64,000 nucleotides of DNA from Chitinophaga pendula (GTDB lineage: Bacteria; Bacteroidota; Bacteroidia; Chitinophagales; Chitinophagaceae): NCBI RefSeq assembly GCF_020386615.1, contig NZ_CP077769.1, positions 2,976,001-3,040,000 on the forward strand, given 5' to 3'. Shown one piece after another: positions 33,499-42,163 of the stretch; position 1 is the first letter of the stretch, and every line of letters starts with the position of its first letter. A program made the position numbers and the translations under genes. The notes under the pieces were generated by a model that did not search any database, was not told where the DNA came from, and saw nothing but the letters and a program-made list of their open reading frames with translations.

Positions 33499-35775
33499 TC
33501 AGTCAACGATGATCTCATCGATCATCAGCCAGGTGTTGCCACCGGCGCCATATTCTCCTGCGGGGACTTTACCCTTTGAGGTACCTACTACTTTAAGGTA
33601 TCGGGCATTTATGGCTGGGATAGTAGCTGCTACGGTATTGATACCATTGAGCGGGAAGCTGGTATGTGTATAGACCTCTTTATAGTCAGTGCCATTTTCT
33701 GATACCAGGAAGGTGAGGCTTACGGGAGGCCACATGCGTTGCCAGTGATAGTTGAGGATGTGCGTACCCAATTGTGTGATGGATTGCGAGGAGCCGAGGT
33801 CTATTACGGCGATGAGGTCTTTGCCGGCGTAGCCGATCCATTGGTTATCGTTGTAGCGATGTGTACCGCTGAGGCCATTGACCAAAGTGGCTGCACCCGG
33901 ATCGTACGGGTTATTGGGCAGGTTGGTCAATGTGACCGGTTTGCCTACTGCTTTATGGATACGGACATCTTTTGTGTAGATACGTTGGGTTGGTTTGCCA
34001 TTTACGTATAGTTGTGCGCGTAAGCCGGCGGTATGAGTGATTTCCAAGGGCGTGGTATATAGTGTACCTGTTGCCGTTGGTGGTTGTCCGTTGAGCGAGT
34101 AGCGGATCTCTGCGTCCGGCAAGGTGCTATAGAGGTGGATGACGGGCATGCCGGCGGCGGAGGAGGTAATGCTATCGCGTATTTCGTCGAAGTTGGTGGC
34201 GTAGTTGACTCCTTTCCTTTTCAGTTCGGGCAGTTGCTTACGCAGGCGGCGGAGGAATGCGGGATAATCCTTGTTGTGCGGCGATGACCAGGCTACTTCT
34301 GCCAATGCGATGGCGCGCGGCATGAGCATATATTCGGCATGGGCTACGGTGGGCAGGTATTCGCTCCATAAGCCACCCTGTACGCCTATGATATGGCGGG
34401 CGACGGCAGGCTGCAGGGATGTAGGGGCGGGTTCGTAGTGATATACTTCATCGAGCGGGGTAAAACCCTGCGGCCCAGGTTTTTCGTCCGGGTAGCGGGA
34501 TTGGTAGTGATCGAGGTATACTTCGTGTTCTGGGGTCATGATGGCGTCGTGGCCTTGGGCGGCGGCGGCGATGCCTCCTTCTGTGCCTCTCCAGCTCATG
34601 ACGGTGGCATCGGGGGTGAGGCCACCTTCGAGTATTTCGTCCCAGCCGATGAGGCGACGACCTTTGCTGTGGAGGTATTTCTCCATACGTTTCATAAAAT
34701 AGCTCTGCAAGCCATGTTCGTCGCCGAGGTTTTCCTGGCGGATGCGTTGTTGGCATTTAGGGCAGGCTTTCCAGCGAGTTTTGGGGCATTCGTCGCCACC
34801 CAGGTGGATATATGCTGACGGGAACAACGGCAGTACTTCGTCGAGTACATTTTGCAGGAAGGTGAAGGTGCTATCGTTGCCGGCGCAGAATACATCATCG
34901 AAGACGCCCCAGAAGGTAGCCGGTGCGTAAGGGCCACCGGTGCAACCCAGGTTGGGATATGCGGCCAGTGCAGCCTGTGCGTGCCCCGGCATTTCTATTT
35001 CCGGGATGACATTGATCTGCCGGTCCTGTGCGTATCTGACGATTGTTTTTACTTCATCCTGGGTATAGTATCCACCGTAACGTTTGCCATCGAAGCGATG
35101 CGGTGTTTCTTTTTTATGGCCTATCATGGTCTCTTTACGCCAGGCTGCTATGCTTTGGAGGCGCGGATACTTTTTGATCTCGATACGCCAGCCCTGGTCT
35201 TCTGTAAGGTGCCAGTGGAAGTTGTTGTATTTATATGCGGCTAGGAGATCGATATATTTACGGATGAAGGATAGCGGGAACAGGTGGCGGCCTACATCGA
35301 GGTGCATGCCTCTATAAGCGAAGCGCGGGTAGTCGTCGACGGTAGCTGCCTGCAGGGGGCTGTTGCCCGCCTGTTGCACCAGTTGCAAGAGGGTCTGTAC
35401 ACCATAAAATACGCCTGCGGCATCATGGCCGGCGATCAGGACGGCAGTTGGTGTTATCTGCAGGCGGTATCCTTCTTTTTGGGATATGGATACGGAGTCG
35501 ATGATGAGGGAGATGCCCTGTTGTCCTCTCCCCTCTTTGATCACTATTCCATTTGGCACATTCTGTACGCTTTGGATGCCCTCCTTTAAAAGCCTGGCGA
35601 TGGTCAGGGTGTTATTGCCGGTGTGGATGGTGATCGCTTTGTTGAGCTGGAAATGCCCAGGGGTCCGTTCATACTTAACCGGTGCGGGAATGATGGGTTG
35701 CGACGGCTGTGCGATAGCGGTAGCTGTAATTAGCAAAGCGCAGGTGACGCTCCATAGGAGTCGTAATTTGTTCAT
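33499..35775 (-). CDS. Beta-N-acetylhexosaminidase, glycoside hydrolase family 20
   Basis: 758 residues. Signal peptide (about 1-22), GH20 N-terminal domain (about 27-150), catalytic TIM barrel (about 152-500) with the Asp328-Glu329 pair in HLGGDECPKTRW, substrate-binding HWHLTEDQGWR and EIEMPGHAQAAL, then a chitobiase/Fn3-like segment and a C-terminal discoidin-like domain (about 620-758). It removes terminal GlcNAc or GalNAc from chitin oligomers or glycans in the periplasm or outside. No SusC/SusD pair is adjacent. Fits the chitin-degrading habit of Chitinophaga-like bacteria. Confidence 0.93.
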   Translation of the reverse strand: MNKLRLLWSVTCALLITATAIAQPSQPIIPAPVKYERTPGHFQLNKAITIHTGNNTLTIARLLKEGIQSVQNVPNGIVIKEGRGQQGISLIIDSVSISQKEGYRLQITPTAVLIAGHDAAGVFYGVQTLLQLVQQAGNSPLQAATVDDYPRFAYRGMHLDVGRHLFPLSFIRKYIDLLAAYKYNNFHWHLTEDQGWRIEIKKYPRLQSIAAWRKETMIGHKKETPHRFDGKRYGGYYTQDEVKTIVRYAQDRQINVIPEIEMPGHAQAALAAYPNLGCTGGPYAPATFWGVFDDVFCAGNDSTFTFLQNVLDEVLPLFPSAYIHLGGDECPKTRWKACPKCQQRIRQENLGDEHGLQSYFMKRMEKYLHSKGRRLIGWDEILEGGLTPDATVMSWRGTEGGIAAAAQGHDAIMTPEHEVYLDHYQSRYPDEKPGPQGFTPLDEVYHYEPAPTSLQPAVARHIIGVQGGLWSEYLPTVAHAEYMLMPRAIALAEVAWSSPHNKDYPAFLRRLRKQLPELKRKGVNYATNFDEIRDSITSSAAGMPVIHLYSTLPDAEIRYSLNGQPPTATGTLYTTPLEITHTAGLRAQLYVNGKPTQRIYTKDVRIHKAVGKPVTLTNLPNNPYDPGAATLVNGLSGTHRYNDNQWIGYAGKDLIAVIDLGSSQSITQLGTHILNYHWQRMWPPVSLTFLVSENGTDYKEVYTHTSFPLNGINTVAATIPAINARYLKVVGTSKGKVPAGEYGAGGNTWLMIDEIIVD

Positions 35776-35825
35776 AGCGTGCTTTCAGTTTGGTTGTATG
35801 TATGCCAAGATACTACGTGCGGCGT

Positions 35826-35878
35826 AAAAAAGGAAACACCCACGTATAATCCGCAGGTGTCTGTTACGCAGGGTTTCC
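35826..35878 (-). terminator. Terminator of the DoxX gene
   Basis: On the minus strand ACACC pairs with GGTGT and flanking GGAAA with TTTCC across a bulge, followed by six T. It lies between the DoxX stop (35891) and the GH20 start. Confidence 0.6.
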
Positions 35879-35890
35879 GTTGACTGCGAT

Positions 35891-36373
35891 CTATCTGTTG
35901 GTTTTTAGGCGGGCGTAGTGTTGATCCCATGCATATTTTCCGCTACCGGTGGCTATCAGGGCGGCGCATATGCCGATGACGAGGAGGTGGTATTCGAATC
36001 CTTCTACGCCAGCGGGGCGGTTGCCGAACCAGTTCATAAAAAACCCCATACCGGCGTGGACTTTGAGGATGATACCGATAAAGAGTACGGCGACGGTGGC
36101 GGCGGTGAGGCGGGTGTGCCATCCGCAGAGCAAGAATAAGGCACCCAGGAATTCTATTAAGATGACGAGTATGGCGATGAAGGCGGGGAGGCCGGCGGCG
36201 TGAGTCAGGTGGTCCATTTCTTTGATGAAGCCCGGGCCACCGAACCAGCCGAATACTTTCTGCGCGCCATGTGGGAAGAGGACGCCACCGAGGGTGACAC
36301 GTAAGATGAGCCCTGCGTAGTTGTCGGTTGTTGCAGTGAGTTTATGGATCAGGGATCTATCTGTTTGGTTCAT
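35891..36373 (-). CDS. DoxX-family membrane protein
   Basis: 160 residues with four transmembrane helices. LILRVTLGGVLFPHGAQKVFG is the family's first-helix signature; LIEFLGALFLLCGWHTRLTA and MGFFMNWFG follow. DoxX proteins are often linked to oxidative or sulfur stress and thiosulfate:quinone reductase subunits. The reading frame extends upstream, but a TACTTTTG box at 36393-36400 favours ATG 36373 (or 36388). The Crp/Fnr gene lies upstream on the same strand. Confidence 0.88.
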   Translation of the reverse strand: MNQTDRSLIHKLTATTDNYAGLILRVTLGGVLFPHGAQKVFGWFGGPGFIKEMDHLTHAAGLPAFIAILVILIEFLGALFLLCGWHTRLTAATVAVLFIGIILKVHAGMGFFMNWFGNRPAGVEGFEYHLLVIGICAALIATGSGKYAWDQHYARLKTNR

Positions 36374-36392
36374 GTCTTTGTTTTTCATCCTA

Positions 36393-36400
36393 CAAAAGTA
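36393..36400 (-). promoter_or_regulatory. -7 box (TACTTTTG) for the DoxX gene
   Basis: TAnnTTTG match on the minus strand, 19 bases before ATG 36373; it argues against the longer N-terminus. Confidence 0.5.
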
Positions 36401-36456
36401 GCCTGTGCAGGTGGGCGGGGGCAAGCACCTGTGTTAACAAAAGACGTTCACCTATG

Positions 36457-37050
36457 TTAATGTTTACGCTGATTTCTTATACGGCTGAGGCTTTGAGGGG
36501 TGATGCCGAGGTAGGCGGCGATATGGCGATCGGGAATATGTTGAAGCAGTGAGGGGTAGCGGGCTATGAATTCTTCGTAGCGTTGTTGTGCTGGTTGGGA
36601 CATAGCGGAGAGGGTTCGTTGCTGGGTGGCGATCCAGGCTTTTTGTATCATGAGGCGGAAATATCTTTCGAGTCCGGGGCATTGCTGATAGGCCCAGTCG
36701 AGTTGTTCGCGGGTGATATTGAGTACTTCGGTATTTTCGAGGGCTTCAATATTGAGCTGGGAGGGTGTTGTATTAAGGAAGCTGTCGAGGTCTCCTATCC
36801 ACCATCCGGCGACGGCGAACTGGAGGATGTGTATTTTTCCCTTATCGTCTGTCTTATATGCCTGGAGGCAGCCATTGATTACGAAACTTTCCTGGCGGCA
36901 GATGTGTCCTTCCTGGAGGAGGTATTGTCTTTTCCGCAGGCGTTGTGGGGATAGCAATGGGATGAGGTCGGCTGCTGCCTGGTCGCTGAAATCTACATAG
37001 GAGCGAATGTGATTGATTATTTGTTGTGCTTTGTCCGGCGCTGATGACAT
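36457..37050 (-). CDS. Crp/Fnr-family transcriptional regulator
   Basis: 197 residues. Cyclic-nucleotide-binding-like beta-roll (about 30-120: LLQEGHICRQESFVINGCLQ) and a C-terminal helix-turn-helix (HIAAYLGITPQSLSRIRNQ). Fnr-type Fe-S cysteines are absent and the phosphate-binding signature of true Crp is degenerate, so the ligand is unknown. Same-strand and upstream of DoxX, which may be a target. A TAATTTTG box lies 5 bases before the ATG. A paralogue is at 44911-45516. Confidence 0.9.
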   Translation of the reverse strand: MSSAPDKAQQIINHIRSYVDFSDQAAADLIPLLSPQRLRKRQYLLQEGHICRQESFVINGCLQAYKTDDKGKIHILQFAVAGWWIGDLDSFLNTTPSQLNIEALENTEVLNITREQLDWAYQQCPGLERYFRLMIQKAWIATQQRTLSAMSQPAQQRYEEFIARYPSLLQHIPDRHIAAYLGITPQSLSRIRNQRKH

Positions 37051-37055
37051 AAGAT

Positions 37056-37063
37056 CAAAATTA
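37056..37063 (-). promoter_or_regulatory. -7 box (TAATTTTG) for the Crp/Fnr gene
   Basis: TAnnTTTG match on the minus strand ending 5 bases before the ATG at 37050; predicts a leaderless or near-leaderless transcript. Confidence 0.5.
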
Positions 37064-37114
37064 GCGTTTAGGAGCGGATATTTGTATCTTGTCTATTCAA
37101 AAGTCGTCCACGAT

Positions 37115-37957
37115 ATGAAGATCATTAATATTCTATCCATGGCATTATTATTCAGCGCGCCTTTGGCTGCTCAGCAGCGGGAGGTGATCCATTTATGGCC
37201 CGGCGCTGTGCCGGGGGAGCAGCGGAGCAAGCATGCGGCGGTGGTGACACCGGATACGAGCTGGGGTGTGAAGCGGCTGACGGATGTGACCGATCCTCTT
37301 CTGGAGGTTTATCCGGCGCCGGCGGGGAAGGGTAATGGCGGTGCGGTGGTGGTGTGTCCTGGCGGTGGTTATAATCTGCTGGCTATTAACCTGGAAGGTT
37401 ATGAGATTGCGGAGTGGCTGAACGGTCTGGGTTATACGGCGTTTGTGTTACAATACCGGGTGCCTCAGCAGCAGGCGGGTGCGTTGCAGGATCTGCAGCG
37501 AGCGTTGCGGGTGGTGCGATCTCAGGCCGTGCGTTGGCAGGTGCAGCCGGAGCGGGTGGGTGTGTTGGGCTTTTCTGCCGGCGGCAGCCTGGCGGCGAGG
37601 GCGAGTACCCGTTACCGGGAGACATTGTATGCTGCGGTGGACAAGGCGGATGAGCAGTCGGCGAAGCCTGCTTATGCGGTGTTGATCTATCCTGCTTACC
37701 TGGACAAGGGGCCTTCTAATACGCTGACTCCTGAAATACAGCCGGATGCGGAAACGCCCCCTATATTTTTATTTGGCACCAGCGACGATTCGCACGGTAA
37801 CAGTATCCCGGTGATGGCGGCGGCGTTACGGCTCGCCAAGTCACCGGTAGAAGCGCACCTGTATGCGACGGGCAGGCACGGATATGGATTAAGGCCAGGT
37901 AACCCAGCGGCGGCAGTATGGCCGGGATTGGCGGCGACCTGGTTAAAAAATAAATAA
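37115..37957 (+). CDS. Secreted alpha/beta-hydrolase esterase (BD-FAE-like)
   Basis: 280 residues with a signal peptide (about 1-20, LLFSAPLAAQ). The oxyanion motif is VVVCPGGGYNLLA and the nucleophile Ser lies in LGFSAGGSLAA; FLFGTSDDSHG and GRHGYGL supply the likely Asp and His. This layout matches bifunctional feruloyl/acetyl-xylan esterases of Bacteroidota, so a plant-glycan de-esterification role is plausible. ATG 37115 gives the signal peptide; the longer frame does not. First of three closely spaced genes. Confidence 0.85.
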   Translation: MKIINILSMALLFSAPLAAQQREVIHLWPGAVPGEQRSKHAAVVTPDTSWGVKRLTDVTDPLLEVYPAPAGKGNGGAVVVCPGGGYNLLAINLEGYEIAEWLNGLGYTAFVLQYRVPQQQAGALQDLQRALRVVRSQAVRWQVQPERVGVLGFSAGGSLAARASTRYRETLYAAVDKADEQSAKPAYAVLIYPAYLDKGPSNTLTPEIQPDAETPPIFLFGTSDDSHGNSIPVMAAALRLAKSPVEAHLYATGRHGYGLRPGNPAAAVWPGLAATWLKNK

Positions 37958-37977
37958 CTCATCGACAAACGGGCAAT

Positions 37978-38583
37978 ATGGCATCATTACACCTGGGGAG
38001 AGACACTTTTGGTGATCCGGCGGATCAGGGGAAGGTACTAACGAAAGCGGAAGCGAATACATTATTGGAGGAATGGGTGAAGAACTTACGATTGCAACTG
38101 CATATGCGGCAGGTAGGTCACCTAATGCGATGCTGGGCTGCGGAGCGGCTGGGGTTGTCAGCAGCGGAGCAGTGGCGTTGGGAGCTGGCGGGGTTACTAC
38201 ATGATGCTGACTGGGATCAGTGGCCGGAGCAGCATTGTAAGAAGATCGTAGAGGAGTTGGAGATGCGGCATGTCTGTCCGGAGGTGATCCGGGCGATCGC
38301 GGCACACGGTCATTTACATTTTGGAGTGGAGCCGGTAACAGATATGGACAAAATGCTGTATGCTTTTGACGAGTTATCGGGGCTGGTACATGCTTATTCG
38401 CTGATGCGTCCAGGCGGTTATGAGGGGATGGATCTAAAAGGCGTAAAAAAGCGGTTGAAGGAGAAATCCTTTGCCGCGAACGTATCGCGGGAGGATATAC
38501 AGGATGCCTGTAACCGCGCCGGGATAGAGCAAGATGACCTGATACAGTTCATTATCCGTCATCAGCCGGCCGTGGCAGCTTAG
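37978..38583 (+). CDS. HD-domain metal-dependent phosphohydrolase
   Basis: 201 residues. The HD pair is His75-Asp76 in GLLHDADWD, with further metal ligands likely at His47 (QVGHLM) and His110/His112 (AAHGHLHF), and Asp in YAFDELSGL. HD proteins of this small class hydrolyse nucleotides or related phosphate esters. The gene follows the esterase by 20 bases. Substrate unknown. Confidence 0.82.
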   Translation: MASLHLGRDTFGDPADQGKVLTKAEANTLLEEWVKNLRLQLHMRQVGHLMRCWAAERLGLSAAEQWRWELAGLLHDADWDQWPEQHCKKIVEELEMRHVCPEVIRAIAAHGHLHFGVEPVTDMDKMLYAFDELSGLVHAYSLMRPGGYEGMDLKGVKKRLKEKSFAANVSREDIQDACNRAGIEQDDLIQFIIRHQPAVAA

Positions 38584-38617
38584 CCTATTTTTAGCATACA
38601 TCTATAAAGCGGAGACC

Positions 38618-39193
38618 ATGTTAACGATCCAAGAGATCTTTGCCGACGATCATCCGGACGGCGGAAAGCATATTCATTTTACTTACACCAGTGATTATCA
38701 TTATAAGGTTGTGTTGCAGCGCGAAGCGGAAGGCTGGCAGATCCGGCTGCAGGCGGAGCGCCTGGCGGCTCCTTTTGTGAAGGCGCCGATGGAAGGACCT
38801 TTGTTTGAGGCGCATAAGACGGACCTGCGTGCTTTTGTGGCCTTGTGGGACGGTGTAGAAGCCGGATTAGTCGCTTACAATTTCCAGGAATGGAACAATA
38901 CGATCCGGGTATGGGATCTGTATATAGCCCCTGCATTCAAGCGGCGGGGCATCGGCAGTGCCTTGATGCAACATGTCAAAGAAGCTGCGAGGCAAGAAGG
39001 CGCGAGGGCTGTTGTACTGGAGTCGCAGAGTTCCAATTATCCTGCTATCCGCTTTTATTTGTCACAAGGTTTTGACCTGGTGGGGCTGGATACTATCAGT
39101 TATTCCAACGAAGACGTGCAGCAAGGAGAGGTACGGCTGGAGCTGGGGTGGGTGGTATCCCAGGCGTCAGCGTACGATCTCCATGGAGAGTAG
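38618..39193 (+). CDS. GNAT-family N-acetyltransferase
   Basis: 191 residues. Acetyl-CoA-binding motif A is APAFKRRGIGSALMQHV (RRGIGS at 109-114), preceded by VWDLYIAP and followed by LESQSSNYPAIRFYLSQGF. The N-terminal 60 residues are an extension before the GNAT fold. It lies 34 bases after the HD gene, and its last 27 bases overlap the convergent DUF389 gene. The acceptor is unknown. Confidence 0.88.
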   Translation: MLTIQEIFADDHPDGGKHIHFTYTSDYHYKVVLQREAEGWQIRLQAERLAAPFVKAPMEGPLFEAHKTDLRAFVALWDGVEAGLVAYNFQEWNNTIRVWDLYIAPAFKRRGIGSALMQHVKEAARQEGARAVVLESQSSNYPAIRFYLSQGFDLVGLDTISYSNEDVQQGEVRLELGWVVSQASAYDLHGE

Positions 39194-40501
39194 TAGGGTA
39201 TCTTTTGACAGTCGTGCCTGGAGCCATTGTTGTAATTTGTTTTTATCCTGCCGGTTCAGCGGTCGTTTGGTACGAGCTACAAAATAGGTGGCGGTATCGC
39301 GATTGTTGTCTGCTATGCGGACGAATGCGTTGTTACTGATGCTATATGCGGTGATAGACGGAAATAGTGTTTTTAATTCGGATGTAAGTGTGTTGGTGAT
39401 GGCCGTATCATGGGCAGGTGTTTTAGTGACGGCTGGTGTGGTGATGGCCTGCTGACGGAAGACATCTTCGAGTATGCTGGCTTTGATCTGTGAGAAGTCG
39501 ATTTCCTGTTTGGCATTAAGGCCTTGTTTGACCACGAGTTCGCATTGGCCGAGGTGATAATTTTTCATGTGTGCACTTAGTGTATCTATGGTCGTGTTTT
39601 CCAGCTCCTCTCCTATTAGCAGTAGTTCTATGCGGTTATTTTTTCCATTATAGGCGAATGTTTTATTGACTACCTGTGTGTTTTTGAAGTTGAATTCGTT
39701 CTTCAGGAAGTTGTTGGCATTAGCCATGAAGATGCTTCGGTTGACGATACGATACGCCAGGTAGATGCTAGGGATGATGGTGATGATGACCACTATCCAG
39801 ATATACCGGGCTACTTTTTTTTCGCGGGCGGGGTCCTGGAAGGATTTTTTTGGGAAGTGGAGATAACGTACGATGAGGATGGTAGCGAAACAAATGAATA
39901 CGCTGTTGATCGAGAAGAGATATAATGCGCCCAGGAAGTAGTACCAGTTGCCATTGGCGAGGCCGAAGCCGGCGGTACATAGTGGGGGCATGAGGGCGGT
40001 GGCGATGGCTACGCCTGGAATAACGTTTGTTTTCTCTTTTCTTGTGCCTGCTACGATGCCTGCCAGTCCGCCGACAAAGGCGATAAATACGTCCCAAATG
40101 GTGGGGGTGGTACGGGCCAGTAGTTCTGAGTTAGCTTCATGCAGTGGGGTAACGGAAAAATATATGGTGGAGGTGAGTATGCTGATGATGGTGGCAACGA
40201 GGAGGTTGTATGCTCCTTTTTTTACCAGTTCGAAGTCGTTGATGCCGATACCCAGGCCGACGCCCATGATGGGGCCCATGAGGGGGGATATGAGCATAGC
40301 GCCGATGATAACGGCGGTAGCGTTGACGTTTAGTCCGATAGAGGCGATGAATATGGCGAAAACGAGGGTCCACAGGTTAACCCCTTTAAAGTAGATCCCT
40401 TTAGTGATGGCGGTGATGATTTCTTCTGACTCTGCTTTATCGTCATCCAGGTTAAAATAACGATGCAGCCATTGGCGTAGTAGTCGAAATATTCTGTTCA
40501 T
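39167..40501 (-). CDS. DUF389 membrane protein
   Basis: 444 residues. DUF389 domain at about 40-210 with GAMLISPLMGPIMGVGLGIG and GVAIATALMPPLCTAGFGLA, eight or so transmembrane helices in all, followed by a periplasmic or cytoplasmic C-terminal region (about 260-444). Homologues are often called hydrophobic domain proteins TIGR00341/TIGR00271; function unknown. Its 3' end overlaps the GNAT gene in opposite direction by 27 bases. Confidence 0.88.
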   Translation of the reverse strand: MNRIFRLLRQWLHRYFNLDDDKAESEEIITAITKGIYFKGVNLWTLVFAIFIASIGLNVNATAVIIGAMLISPLMGPIMGVGLGIGINDFELVKKGAYNLLVATIISILTSTIYFSVTPLHEANSELLARTTPTIWDVFIAFVGGLAGIVAGTRKEKTNVIPGVAIATALMPPLCTAGFGLANGNWYYFLGALYLFSINSVFICFATILIVRYLHFPKKSFQDPAREKKVARYIWIVVIITIIPSIYLAYRIVNRSIFMANANNFLKNEFNFKNTQVVNKTFAYNGKNNRIELLLIGEELENTTIDTLSAHMKNYHLGQCELVVKQGLNAKQEIDFSQIKASILEDVFRQQAITTPAVTKTPAHDTAITNTLTSELKTLFPSITAYSISNNAFVRIADNNRDTATYFVARTKRPLNRQDKNKLQQWLQARLSKDTLLLSMEIVR

Positions 40502-40559
40502 GCATCATTTACAAGTCAGGTTACCGGAATGTTCACCTGATATGGGAGGTTTTTTAGTG

Positions 40560-40567
40560 TACCTTTG
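40560..40567 (+). promoter_or_regulatory. -7 box (TACCTTTG) for the methyltransferase gene
   Basis: TAnnTTTG match ending 8 bases before ATG 40576. Confidence 0.5.
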
Positions 40568-40575
40568 ACAACGAT

Positions 40576-41163
40576 ATGTTTAACCCAGGAGCTTATAAGA
40601 CGGACGACGCTTTTGATTGGTTGTACCCTGAGTGGGTGCAGCAGTTGTCCAAGAGACATTGGACCCCTATCGGGGTTGCCCGTAAGGCGGCACATTTTCT
40701 AGCTGACCGGCCAGGTGCGCGGATATTGGATATTGGCAGCGGGGTTGGTAAGTTTTGTCTTACTGGAGCGCAGCATTTCCGGGAGTCGATTTTTTATGGA
40801 GTAGAGCAGCGGGTAGAGTTGTATGAATGTGCGTTGATGGCGAAAGCGGCGATGCAGTTGGAGAATGTTCATTTTCTACACGCTAATTTCACGCAGTTGC
40901 AGTTAGATGATTATGATCATTTCTACTTTTATAATTCCTTTTTTGAGAATGTTGACACCAACGACCGGATCGATCATTTCTACCATCCCTCATTGCGACT
41001 GTACAAATACTACAGCCGTTATCTTTTCCAGGCGTTAGAGCAGCGTCCTGCCGGAACGCGGTTGGTGACGTATCACAACCTGGAGGAGGTGCCCAGTGGT
41101 TATGAGATGGTAGATTCTTCTCCGGACCTGTTGCTCAGGATGTATGTGAAGGGACCTATATGA
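40576..41163 (+). CDS. Class I SAM-dependent methyltransferase-like protein
   Basis: 195 residues. Motif I is ILDIGSGVGKF (50-60), with YGVEQRVELYECAL as the ribose-binding Glu region and HFYFYNSFFEN in the motif IV position. The likely cofactor is S-adenosylmethionine; substrate cannot be told. The DUF389 gene is divergent from it and the PfkB gene follows after 38 bases. The promoter box just upstream predicts a very short leader. Confidence 0.82.
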   Translation: MFNPGAYKTDDAFDWLYPEWVQQLSKRHWTPIGVARKAAHFLADRPGARILDIGSGVGKFCLTGAQHFRESIFYGVEQRVELYECALMAKAAMQLENVHFLHANFTQLQLDDYDHFYFYNSFFENVDTNDRIDHFYHPSLRLYKYYSRYLFQALEQRPAGTRLVTYHNLEEVPSGYEMVDSSPDLLLRMYVKGPI

Positions 41164-41201
41164 TGCTGTTATTTATTTAATACCATTTTATTTTACGATA
41201 T

Positions 41202-42116
41202 ATGATGCAACACCAGGAAGGCATTATACGTTCCTTTATCTGCTTTGGGGAGATGCTTTGGGATTTGTTACCGGAGGGCGCATCGCCCGGGGGTGCGCCT
41301 ATGAATGTGGCCTATCACCTGCACCGTCAGGGTATGCAGGTGACGCCGGTATCCCGGATCGGCCAGGATGAATTAGGCAAGCAGCTGGTCGCGTTCCTGC
41401 GTTCGAAGGAGGTGGCGATAACGTCGGTGCAGATCGACACGGTGCATGAGACAGGAAAGGTGTATGCGCATATGGACAACCGGCAGGATGTACGTTATGA
41501 GATTGTGGCGCCGGTGGCTTGGGATTTTATCAGTTGGGACCGGGAGTTTGAGCATTTGATGGCGGCGACGGCAGGCGGTTACTTTATATTTGGCAGCCTG
41601 GCGGTGCGGCATGATGTGAGCAGGGAGACATTGGCGCAGGCATTGCCGAGGGCCGGCATCCGGGTATTGGATATTAATCTGCGGGCGCCTCATTATACGC
41701 GAGAGCGGTTGGAATGGCTGTTGTCGCAATGCGATATTCTGAAGTTGAATGAAACGGAGCTGCAGCTGTTGGGAAGTTGGTATTTGCCGGAGGCGGCTCC
41801 TCGGGAGGTGGTGATATCGTTGAGCGAGCGGTTCCAGATACCGGAGGTGATTGTGACGATGGGATCGGAAGGGGCGTTATTGTACCGGGATGGGCAATGG
41901 CACCGGCAAGCGGCGTTTCCTGTGACGGTGGTAGATACTATTGGCAGCGGGGATGCATTTCTGGCCGGCTATTTATCGCAGCGTAATCTGGGTAGGCCTG
42001 CGGAACAATGTTTATCATATGCGGCGGCGTTGGGGGCACTGGTGGCTACTTTTCCCGGTGCGTGTCCGGATTACGATCCGGCAGACATAGACTCGCTTTT
42101 AGCTACTGTAAAATAA
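41202..42116 (+). CDS. PfkB-family sugar kinase (fructokinase-like)
   Basis: 304 residues. N-terminal CFGEMLWDLLPEGASPGGAPMN matches fructokinases, Gly30-Gly31 begins the substrate motif, and the catalytic Asp251 is in DTIGSGDAFLAGYL. It phosphorylates a sugar with ATP, most likely fructose. Two adjacent ATGs are possible starts (41202, 41205). A strong terminator follows directly. Confidence 0.9.
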   Translation: MMQHQEGIIRSFICFGEMLWDLLPEGASPGGAPMNVAYHLHRQGMQVTPVSRIGQDELGKQLVAFLRSKEVAITSVQIDTVHETGKVYAHMDNRQDVRYEIVAPVAWDFISWDREFEHLMAATAGGYFIFGSLAVRHDVSRETLAQALPRAGIRVLDINLRAPHYTRERLEWLLSQCDILKLNETELQLLGSWYLPEAAPREVVISLSERFQIPEVIVTMGSEGALLYRDGQWHRQAAFPVTVVDTIGSGDAFLAGYLSQRNLGRPAEQCLSYAAALGALVATFPGACPDYDPADIDSLLATVK

Positions 42117-42146
42117 AGAAAGCCTCCTTTTGCGGGAGGCTTTCTT
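42117..42146. terminator. Bidirectional terminator
   Basis: AAGAAAGCCTCC pairs with GGGAGGCTTTCTT around TTTGC, between the convergent kinase and helicase genes. Confidence 0.82.
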
Positions 42147-42163
42147 ACTAATATGCTCTTTTA

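Noticed and set aside
36374..36424. Longer N-terminus of the DoxX protein
   Set aside because: The extra codons span a TACTTTTG promoter box and add no membrane or signal features.
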